Source: an uncultured Pseudomonadota bacterium (GTDB lineage Bacteria; Pseudomonadota; Gammaproteobacteria; Burkholderiales; Eutrophovitaceae). From it: a stretch of DNA of 5,911 nucleotides. The notes under the pieces are model-generated. The model had not been told where the DNA came from. It searched no databases and saw only the letters and a program-made list of their open reading frames with translations. This document shows positions 1 to 5,173 of the stretch, in pieces. A program made the position numbers and the translations under genes. Position 1 is the first letter of the stretch, and every line of letters starts with the position of its first letter. Where the stretch lies: the NCBI GenBank assembly GCA_913057845.1, contig CAJXPC010000121.1, forward strand, positions 1 through 5,911, read 5' to 3'.

Positions 1-45
1 GATGTAGAGAGGTCTCGTGGGCTCGGAGATGTGTATAAGAGACAG
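1..45 (+). other. Untrimmed Nextera i7/Read 2 adapter (artefact)
   Basis: This is library-construction sequence, not genome. Positions 1-3 (GAT) match the end of the P7 flow-cell oligo. Positions 4-11 (GTAGAGAG) match the Nextera i7 index known as N707. Positions 12-45 are the complete 34-nt Nextera Read 2 transposase adapter, whose last 19 bases (27-45) are the Tn5 mosaic end. Genomic sequence therefore begins at 46. An apparent ORF starting at 17 reads the adapter as MGSEMCIRDS, a peptide signature commonly left in databases by this adapter. Confidence 0.98.
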
Positions 46-666
46 CGCTAGAATATCGGCTTCTTGGCAAATAATTGCTTGGCATACTGGATGGCTCAAA
101 TCAAACTTTCCCAATGAGTCAGCGCCTTTATGCAGCGCCGGGATCAGGACTGGGTCAGTACTCCAGATGATGCGCTTAATGGCATATATGTCACGTTCGT
201 CGCATTTGGCGGCCTCTAATAATGGCTGAATGTACTCAAATGATTGTGACTCAAGCTGACAAGTATAGGCATTTCGCGTGCCATTATGGCCAGCATCGTG
301 TCCGGCCATCGCGACCAGGGTCAATATTTCATCTTTGGTCAGAGTTTTGGAGTTCTCTTTATTAAGTCTACGGTGTTCGAGCAGGAGTGTGGTTAGGCTC
401 TGGAGAACAATTGCGGTGTGAAGACGCGAATGATAGTTCGGTTCTTTATCCTTTCTGGCCATCTTCTTGCAGGAATGTTCAATGAAGTTAGCAGTGGACA
501 ATCCAGCGCTGACTAATCTAGATATTCTATCCGCGTCTGGATCTGTTGCTGAGACAGCACCTAGACGTTGGCAGCAGGACTCGAATACTTCTCGCACACC
601 CAACCAGTTGTTAGGCCAGTTCATTTTCAAGCCATGAATATTATTTGATAAGAATTCTAGTGACAC
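46..666 (-). CDS. Class I 3',5'-cyclic nucleotide phosphodiesterase-like protein, C-terminus cut by contig end
   Basis: The minus strand has an uninterrupted 207-codon frame that runs off the contig. No listed ATG ORF covers it because the best start is GTG at 666, preceded by AGGG at 675-678 with 8-nt spacing; an in-frame ATG at 624 has no obvious ribosome binding site. The protein carries class I phosphodiesterase (PF00233-type) hallmarks. Residues 78-83 are YHSRLH, like the YHNxxH motif holding the general-acid and first metal-binding histidines. Residues 119-132 contain AMAGHDAGHNGTRN, like the HDxxHxGxxN metal site. Residues 166-172, RIIWSTD, resemble the conserved helix before the last metal ligand. 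The final residues, QEADILA (201-207), may hold that last aspartate (D204), although the spacing is shorter than in animal enzymes. Such enzymes hydrolyse cAMP or cGMP. No N-terminal sensor domain or signal peptide is visible, so it is probably cytoplasmic. Substrate specificity cannot be read from what remains. It is divergent from gltX. Confidence 0.8.
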
Positions 667-763
667 AGCGTTAGCCCTATCGTTATTTTAATCATGCCTC
701 ACAATATATTGGCAACGTATTTTTTAGCTTTATTTTGGCACAGATAAGTAGTTAAAAAAATCT

Positions 764-792
764 TTGTGATGTGTTTATCATTAGAACATATT
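764..792 (+). promoter_or_regulatory. Weak candidate sigma70 promoter for gltX
   Basis: TTGTGA (764-769) and CATATT (787-792) are separated by 17 nt, each matching four of six consensus bases. Transcription would begin near 799, giving a leader of about 90 nt to the gltX start. In AT-rich intergenic DNA such matches occur by chance, so this is only a candidate. Confidence 0.3.
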
Positions 793-793
793 G

Positions 794-819
794 CTCTAAG
801 GAAAATGGTCCTATTAGAG
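794..819. promoter_or_regulatory. Imperfect inverted repeat upstream of gltX
   Basis: CTCTAAGGA (794-802) is mirrored by TCC and TTAGAG (809-819) with a two-base TA interruption, leaving a six-base loop AAATGG. It would sit at the start of a gltX transcript if the candidate promoter at 764-792 is real. It could be an RNA hairpin, a protein-binding site, or chance. There is no T-tract directly after it, so it is not an ordinary terminator; a run of seven T lies at 834-840. Confidence 0.35.
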
Positions 820-887
820 TGCGTTGATCTTGGTTTTTTTGATGGTTGTCAAGTAGAATGACGGCTTTATCCGCTCGGTTAATATCT

Positions 888-2282
888 ATGATACGTACCC
901 GTTTTGCACCCAGCCCCACTGGATATTTACACATTGGTGGTGCTCGCACAGCACTGTATGCGTGGGCTTATGCGAGAAAGCATGGTGGCCAGTTCATATT
1001 GCGTGTCGAAGATACTGATCAAGAAAGATCCTCTGAAGCTTCAGTACAGGCGATACTTGATTCGATGACTTGGTTGGGCCTTGATTGGGACGAGGGGCCG
1101 ATTTTTCAAATGGATCGCCTGTCGCGTTATCGAGAAATCGCTGAGGTTTTGGTCGACTCCGGGAATGCTTACTGGTGTTATGCGACACCTGAGGAATTGA
1201 CCAAGATGCGTGAGGAGCAACGAAAAATGGGGGTGAAGCCTCGATATGATGGCCGATGGCGTCCAGAGAATGCGGCTGACCTGGTACCTCCTGAAGATGT
1301 TACCCCAGTGCTGCGATTTAAAAATCCAGATTCTGGAGATGTTGCTTGGGACGACCTCGTAAAGGGCGTTATTACGGTTTCAAATACGGAACTCGATGAT
1401 TTCGTTTTGCTTCGCGGGGACGGAACACCCACCTATAATTTTGGGGTCGTTGTCGATGATCACGACATGAATCTCACTCACGTCATTCGAGGCGATGATC
1501 ATGTGAACAATACCCCTAGACAAATTAACGTTTATAGGGCCTTAGGGTATGAATTACCTGCTTTTGGGCACGTCCCTATGATCTTGGGTGATGATGGTGA
1601 GCGTCTCTCCAAGCGACATGGTGCGGTCAGCGTGATGCATTACAGAGACCAAGGGTTTTTACCCGATGCTGTTTTGAATTATTTGGCGCGCTTAGGGTGG
1701 TCCCACGGAGATGACGAGATATTCTCACGGGATCAGTTCTTGGAATGGTTTGATTTGGAGCACGTGAACCGGTCTCCAGCGAAATTCGATGCTACAAAGC
1801 TCAGTTGGACCAATGGAGAACATATTAATCTCGCGGACGATGAATTGCTCGCAGATCTCGTGCGCGCAAACCCTGGTGGTCAAGACATAATTTGGGAGGA
1901 TGGCCCTAATTTATCTGACCTAATTAAGTTATTAAAAGATCGGGCCACTTCGCTTAATGATCTTGCTGACTCAGTGTTAATGTTTTTTCGAGAAGTGCAG
2001 ATTAGTCAGGACGACCGACTGAAATTCTTAACGCCAGATATAAAGCCAGCCTTAATTCATTTCACGGAATCGTTGCAAGGTATCGAGTGGGGGCGTCCAG
2101 AAATTGCTGGTTGCATCAAGATGAGTCTAACTGAGTTTCAGCTTAAGATGCCTCAGTTGGCTATGCCTTTGAGGCTTTTATTGACCGGACAAACTCAAAC
2201 GCCAGCTATTGACGCAATCATTGAATTAGTCGGTCGCGATAGGATGTTGGCCCGATTGCATGCTGGCTTATCCGAGCTTTAG
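888..2282 (+). CDS. gltX: Glutamyl-tRNA synthetase GltX
   Basis: It charges tRNA-Glu with glutamate using ATP, in the cytoplasm, and is essential for translation. The 464-residue protein is complete and near the usual length. The class I synthetase signatures are plain: HIGG at 15-18 (HIGH motif), the RVEDTDQERS block at 39-48, the VVVDDHDMNLTHVIRGDDH block at 187-205, and RLSKR at 239-243 (KMSKS loop) followed by HGAVSV. The C-terminal third is the less conserved anticodon-binding domain. The frame is open upstream to TTG 846 and ATG 858, but ATG 888 places the family N-terminus MIRTRFAPSPTG at residue 1, so I chose it despite a poor Shine-Dalgarno. The zinc-site cysteines of E. coli GltX are mostly absent: the corresponding segment reads WCYATP at 96-101 and GRWRPE at 122-127, so the zinc site is probably lost. 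Directly downstream lies a tRNA unit that includes its substrate, tRNA-Glu. Confidence 0.97.
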   Translation: MIRTRFAPSPTGYLHIGGARTALYAWAYARKHGGQFILRVEDTDQERSSEASVQAILDSMTWLGLDWDEGPIFQMDRLSRYREIAEVLVDSGNAYWCYATPEELTKMREEQRKMGVKPRYDGRWRPENAADLVPPEDVTPVLRFKNPDSGDVAWDDLVKGVITVSNTELDDFVLLRGDGTPTYNFGVVVDDHDMNLTHVIRGDDHVNNTPRQINVYRALGYELPAFGHVPMILGDDGERLSKRHGAVSVMHYRDQGFLPDAVLNYLARLGWSHGDDEIFSRDQFLEWFDLEHVNRSPAKFDATKLSWTNGEHINLADDELLADLVRANPGGQDIIWEDGPNLSDLIKLLKDRATSLNDLADSVLMFFREVQISQDDRLKFLTPDIKPALIHFTESLQGIEWGRPEIAGCIKMSLTEFQLKMPQLAMPLRLLLTGQTQTPAIDAIIELVGRDRMLARLHAGLSEL

Positions 2283-2300
2283 TGATGGTAGACAAAAAGC

Positions 2301-2329
2301 TTTACACAAACTAAGTCACTCCGTATAAT
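2301..2329 (+). promoter_or_regulatory. Strong sigma70 promoter for the tRNA-Ala/tRNA-Glu unit
   Basis: TTTACA (2301-2306) and a perfect TATAAT (2324-2329) are separated by the optimal 17 nt. The following discriminator TTAGCGCTCG is GC-rich, as is typical of stable-RNA promoters under stringent (ppGpp) control; that regulation is inferred. Transcription would start near 2336-2338, a few bases before the mature 5' end of tRNA-Ala at 2346, so the tRNAs can be made independently of gltX. Confidence 0.85.
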
Positions 2330-2345
2330 TTAGCGCTCGTTTGCT

Positions 2346-2421
<76 letters not shown>

Positions 2422-2442
2422 AGTACAGCGAAGATGAAATAA

Positions 2443-2518
2443 GACCCCATCGTCTAGAGGCCTAGGACACTGCCCTTTCACGGCGGCGACAGGGGTTCGA
2501 ATCCCCTTGGGGTCGCCA
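2443..2518 (+). tRNA. tRNA-Glu (anticodon TTC)
   Basis: A 76-nt cloverleaf with encoded CCA. The acceptor GACCCCA pairs with TGGGGTC, the discriminator is G, the anticodon stem CTGCC/GGCGG encloses loop CTTTCAC with anticodon TTC, and the T arm is AGGGG-TTCGAAT-CCCCT. It reads GAA and GAG codons and is the substrate of the GltX encoded just upstream. It lies 21 nt after tRNA-Ala, so the two are almost certainly processed from one precursor. Confidence 0.98.
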
Positions 2519-2525
2519 TAAAATT

Positions 2526-2558
2526 AAGGACTTAGCAATTTGCTAAGTCCTTTTTTTT
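2526..2558 (+). terminator. Intrinsic terminator of the tRNA unit
   Basis: A perfect 10-bp stem GGACTTAGCA/TGCTAAGTCC (2528-2537 and 2541-2550) with loop ATT is followed by eight T (2551-2558). The preceding AA (2526-2527) can pair with the first two T. It begins eight bases after the tRNA-Glu CCA and should end the tRNA transcript efficiently. Confidence 0.95.
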
Positions 2559-2602
2559 GCTTGATACCGCCATAATGTGCCATTATTTAGCATTAGTGGT
2601 GG

Positions 2603-2746
2603 ACAAATGGCGACGTTAAATTGGCTCCGCTGCCTCACGATCTACTGTCTAAAATATCAAACAGAATGATAAACGAAGTGGAAGGCATCAATCGCGTTGT
2701 ATATGACATCTCTGCTAAGCCTCCTGAGACTATTGAGGGCGAATAA
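2603..2746 (+). pseudogene. guaA: C-terminal remnant of guaA (GMP synthase)
   Basis: The frame ending at TAA 2744-2746 encodes 47 residues. From about residue 10, [13 protein letters not shown], to the end, [19 protein letters not shown], they match the C-terminal end of glutamine-hydrolysing GMP synthase, which typically reads [28 protein letters not shown]. GuaA is normally about 520 residues, so over 90% is missing. An in-frame TAG lies at 2594-2596, no guaA sequence is recognisable further upstream, and there is no suitable start. The usually invariant penultimate tryptophan is glycine here, consistent with decay. It is therefore a relic, left by rearrangement, by displacement of the guaA 3' end by an integrating element, or by an assembly join. 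It sits 44 nt after the tRNA terminator. Confidence 0.85.
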
Positions 2747-2755
2747 AGCTCAATG

Positions 2756-2776
2756 ATATCAATAACTTATTGATAT
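2756..2776. repeat. AT-rich palindrome upstream of the DUF3291-like gene
   Basis: ATATCAATA (2756-2764) and TATTGATAT (2768-2776) are perfect 9-nt inverted arms around ACT. It lies 31 nt before the start codon at 2808, where a repressor or activator site would be plausible. It could also be a weak RNA hairpin or chance in AT-rich DNA. Confidence 0.4.
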
Positions 2777-2807
2777 GTCTTAATAAATTGTAATGGATTT
2801 TAAATAA

Positions 2808-3137
2808 ATGTATGTATCGGTAACGGGAATTAAACCAAAAGGCTTAATTGGTTGGATAAGGTTCTGGACATTAACAATGCGTGCGTCAAAGGGTGCCCAA
2901 AAAGCTGAAGGAATATTGCACTGTGCGTTCAATTCACGTAGTGGATTCCAACATACATTAACTGTGTGGAAATCAAAAAAAGACATGTTAGGTTATTTAA
3001 CATCTCCATCTCATTTGAAGGCTATGAAAAACCTCCCTAAGATTGGTGAAGGAAAAGTTTATGGCTACGAAGCCGGTCGTATTCCAAGTTGGGAAGATGC
3101 ATTTACCGAGTGGGATAAAAATGGGCGTATTTATTGA
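2808..3137 (+). CDS. Small DUF3291-like protein (putative dimeric alpha-beta barrel)
   Basis: The 109-residue protein is complete, with no signal peptide or membrane span. It opens with YVSVTGIKPKG and has a central HTLTVWKSKKDMLGYLTS (49-66) followed by HLKAM (69-73) and a GYEAGRIPSWEDA segment (86-98). This layout, a beta-strand start, an 'LTVWxxxxDMxxYLxSxxHxxAM' core and a PSWEDA-type tail, is what I recall of DUF3291 and antibiotic-biosynthesis-monooxygenase-like ferredoxin folds. That family is poorly characterised and no reaction can be assigned. The start is secure: an in-frame TAA directly precedes ATG 2808 and the N-terminus fits the family. The Shine-Dalgarno is weak. The gene is more AT-rich than gltX and stands alone between the guaA remnant and a 211-nt gap. 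Confidence 0.75.
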   Translation: MYVSVTGIKPKGLIGWIRFWTLTMRASKGAQKAEGILHCAFNSRSGFQHTLTVWKSKKDMLGYLTSPSHLKAMKNLPKIGEGKVYGYEAGRIPSWEDAFTEWDKNGRIY

Positions 3138-3348
3138 GAAATTTTTACAAGGAAGCTACAAAGTAATTTTAAATATACGTATTGAAATGATAGGTCTGGA
3201 TAGAACGATTGGCTGGGAATAAAATACTGAGATCAACTTACTAATTTTATTTAATAATGTCGTTGGTAAGGTGTTACAGAGTTAGAAAGCCAATGGTTAA
3301 TTCTATTGGATTTTTTGCATCAAACTTCCAAAGAATTAGGGGATCAAT

Positions 3349-4047
3349 ATGTCCGAGTCGATGTATAAAATTGGAATTCTTATTTTTCCAGGTGTCACGC
3401 AACTTGACTTTACTGGACCCGCTGAAGTTTTAGCGCGTATGCCAGATACCGAAATCTCTCTAGTTTGGAAAACGCTAGATCCAGTCACTAGCCAATTTGG
3501 GTTGAAATATTACCCAGACGCTAAAATTACTGAAAATGTGAACTACGATCTAATCCTTGTTCCTGGCGGTTTTGATTGTGCACGAATCATGATTGACCCG
3601 GAGGTCCTGATATGGCTTCAAGAGCAATCGAGGTCAGCAGAATATTTGACTAGTGTTTGTACCGGTTCATTGGTTTTAGCGGCTGCCGGATTACTTAATG
3701 GCTACAATGCGGGATGTCATTGGGGCTGGGCCGAGCATTTGAAGAAGTTTGGGGCAAATCCAACTCGAGAGCGAGTCGTCATTGATGGTAACCGTATCAC
3801 CGCAGGCGGCGTCACGTCTGGCATTGACTTTGCATTGCACATTGTTGAGAGAAGATGTGGTCGTGAGCTCGCTGAGCAGATCGTTCTAAGCATCGAGTAT
3901 GACCCCGCTCCAATCTCAGGCGGGGTTCCAGAGACTGCTCGAACGGAAGTTTTTGATATGGCTAAAAATAGAATAGCGACCATAAATAAATCTGGGGGGC
4001 ACATCAACATGATTGATGAAGCTGCCTCTAAACTCTTGCTGATCTAG
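3349..4047 (+). CDS. inhA: DJ-1/PfpI family protein, isonitrile hydratase-like
   Basis: This 232-residue cytoplasmic protein closely resembles Pseudomonas putida isonitrile hydratase InhA (228 residues), which hydrates isonitriles to N-substituted formamides. It has QLDFTGPAEVL at 18-28, including the conserved Asp20. LVPGGFD at 70-76 is the glutamine-amidotransferase-like turn. The nucleophile-elbow motif SVCTGSLVLAAAGLL at 102-116 has Cys104 and Thr105 at the positions essential in InhA. CHW at 123-125 and the TAGGVTSGIDFALHIVE block at 151-167 follow. It lacks the C-terminal AraC-type DNA-binding domain of GlxA-like regulators, which favours an enzyme. AGGGGA (3338-3343), 5 nt before ATG 3349, supports this start over Met5. 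It is followed 59 nt later by a TIGR03084-type gene on the same strand with no terminator between, suggesting co-transcription. The substrate is not proven, because many homologues carry the InhA label without testing. Confidence 0.88.
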   Translation: MSESMYKIGILIFPGVTQLDFTGPAEVLARMPDTEISLVWKTLDPVTSQFGLKYYPDAKITENVNYDLILVPGGFDCARIMIDPEVLIWLQEQSRSAEYLTSVCTGSLVLAAAGLLNGYNAGCHWGWAEHLKKFGANPTRERVVIDGNRITAGGVTSGIDFALHIVERRCGRELAEQIVLSIEYDPAPISGGVPETARTEVFDMAKNRIATINKSGGHINMIDEAASKLLLI

Positions 4048-4074
4048 AATGAGTGACAAGGCCGAACTAGAAAA

Positions 4075-4094
4075 TGATCGTTTGACAACGATTA
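4075..4094 (+). promoter_or_regulatory. Intercistronic hairpin abutting a strong Shine-Dalgarno
   Basis: TGATCGTT (4075-4082) pairs with AACGATTA (4087-4094), one pair being G-U, around loop TGAC. The stem ends right before the AAGGAGGT ribosome binding site (4095-4102). It could tune initiation or mark an mRNA processing point. The loop region also contains TTGACA (4082-4087), but there is no good -10 element at the right distance. Confidence 0.4.
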
Positions 4095-4106
4095 AAGGAG
4101 GTCAAA

Positions 4107-4922
4107 TTGAAGGAAGCGAATGATTTTAAAATAGAATCTGATGCGCTTTATGCGGTTATGAGTAACCTAGGTGACGCAGATTTTAGAGAGTCAACGCAGT
4201 TCAAGGGTTGGACATTGAATGACGTTTTGGAACATTTGCATATGTGGAATTGGGCGGCAAATGAATCTTATGTTAATGAAGGAGGTTTTTCGACGTTCAT
4301 TGACACTGTTATTACTGAGACTAAGGGTGGTAGCTTAAAACCTTTTGAGCGTAAATGGATCGACGGTTTATCTGGACGCGATTTACTTGAGACATGGCGT
4401 GTGTTCTATACCAAAATGGCTTTAACGTTTGAGAGTGTAGATCCAAAAATACGGCTGAAGTGGGCTGGACCGACTATGAGTGCGCGCTCCTCCATTTCTG
4501 CACGACTCATGGAAACATGGGCACACGGTCAGGAGGTTTTTGACCATCTGGGTGTTGTGAGGAGGGACGGGGATCATATTAAAAGCATCGTAGTACTAGG
4601 TATTAATACCTTTGAATGGACCTATGTCACGCGAGGTGAGGTGGCCCCCGGTCCTTTACCTTATGTTCGACTGACCTCGCCATTCGGAGAGCTTTGGGAG
4701 TTTGGCAGTGTGTCGAACACCGAATTTGTAGAAGGGCTAGCGACCGAATTTTGCGAGGTGGTGACCCAGGTGCGCAATGTGGCTGACACTCGTCTTCGCG
4801 TGGCGGGTGGTGTCGCACTCGATTGGATGTCAAAAGCGCAGTGTTTTGCTGGAGGGGCGGAGTCACCGCCGCGGCCTGGCACGCGTTTTCGAGAGGTAAA
4901 ATCTGATATTGGTGTGAGTTGA
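4107..4922 (+). CDS. TIGR03084 family putative metal-binding protein (DinB/maleylpyruvate isomerase-like)
   Basis: A 271-residue soluble protein. Its start is TTG 4107, fixed by an exceptionally good Shine-Dalgarno (AAAGGAGGT, 4094-4102) with 5-nt spacing; no upstream ATG fits. The N-terminal half resembles the four-helix DinB/MDMPI-N fold: FKGWTLNDVLEHLHMWNWAAN (32-52) and RLMETWAHGQEVFDHLGV (133-150). His43, Glu136 and His140 are likely metal ligands. The METWAHGQ signature and the C-terminal half (LTSPFGELWEFG at 189-200, EFCEVVTQVRN at 214-224, AQCFAGG at 244-250) match what I recall of TIGR03084, a family common in actinobacteria. Relatives include mycothiol-dependent maleylpyruvate isomerase, but gammaproteobacteria do not make mycothiol, so another thiol or none would be used. 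The exact reaction is unknown. It is probably co-transcribed with the isonitrile hydratase-like gene. Confidence 0.82.
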   Translation: MKEANDFKIESDALYAVMSNLGDADFRESTQFKGWTLNDVLEHLHMWNWAANESYVNEGGFSTFIDTVITETKGGSLKPFERKWIDGLSGRDLLETWRVFYTKMALTFESVDPKIRLKWAGPTMSARSSISARLMETWAHGQEVFDHLGVVRRDGDHIKSIVVLGINTFEWTYVTRGEVAPGPLPYVRLTSPFGELWEFGSVSNTEFVEGLATEFCEVVTQVRNVADTRLRVAGGVALDWMSKAQCFAGGAESPPRPGTRFREVKSDIGVS

Positions 4923-4980
4923 CGTCGGCTCTGCCGAGTGGCCAAACACTGGTCATTACGTCAACCGTTGATTTTCCACA

Positions 4981-5012
4981 ACCCGTTGATTTAACGAATC
5001 AGGGTGGTTTTT
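4981..5012 (+). terminator. Candidate intrinsic terminator after the TIGR03084 gene
   Basis: ACCC (4981-4984) and TGATT (4987-4991) pair with AATCA (4997-5001) and GGGT (5002-5005), with a GT bulge and loop TAACG, followed by GG and five T (5008-5012). The bulge and short T run make it weaker than the tRNA terminator, but it is correctly placed to end the two-gene transcript. Confidence 0.5.
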
Positions 5013-5034
5013 GTCCAAGTGTAGATTAACGATC

Positions 5035-5062
5035 TTGACGCAACATTATGATGTACGATAAT
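5035..5062 (+). promoter_or_regulatory. Candidate sigma70 promoter for the TRAP solute receptor gene
   Basis: TTGACG (5035-5040) and GATAAT (5057-5062) each match five of six consensus bases with a 16-nt spacer. Transcription would start near 5069, leaving an untranslated leader of about 105 nt in which I see no recognisable riboswitch. Confidence 0.6.
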
Positions 5063-5173
5063 TGATATCCATCTTTGCTTCGTGCCACGCACTCATAGTT
5101 AAGTAGACCACTTTTCTTTAACGCCTGTAGCGCTGCGACAAGCATGAAGGCTTTATATTAACGGGAGAAAATG

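Noticed and set aside
17..229. Plus-strand ORF of 70 codons at the left end
   Set aside because: Its start and first residues lie in the Nextera adapter (MCIRDS signature), and it is antisense to the phosphodiesterase-like gene.
846..887. Longer gltX start at TTG 846 or ATG 858
   Set aside because: The extra 14 or 10 residues precede the conserved family N-terminus MIRTRFAPSPTG and no better ribosome binding site supports them.
752..949. Minus-strand ORF of 65 codons overlapping the gltX start
   Set aside because: It lies antisense to the conserved gltX N-terminus and shows no recognisable family pattern.
994..1432. Two minus-strand ORFs inside gltX
   Set aside because: They are shadow frames of a well-conserved gene.
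2780..2986. Minus-strand ORF of 68 codons over the DUF3291-like gene
   Set aside because: It is antisense to a gene with a recognisable family pattern and has no features of its own.
3138..3348. Possible small gene in the gap before the isonitrile hydratase-like gene
   Set aside because: I found no convincing start with a ribosome binding site, no RNA structure and no clear promoter; it appears to be plain AT-rich intergenic sequence.
3717..4010. Minus-strand ORF inside the isonitrile hydratase-like gene
   Set aside because: Shadow frame of a conserved coding region.
4925..4937. Hairpin TCGGC-tct-GCCGA just after the TIGR03084 stop
   Set aside because: The stem is only five base pairs and no T run follows; the structure at 4981-5012 is a better terminator candidate.
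4627..4956. Two overlapping minus-strand ORFs of 109 and 94 codons
   Set aside because: They are antisense to the conserved C-terminal half of the TIGR03084 gene and have low-complexity, shadow-like composition.
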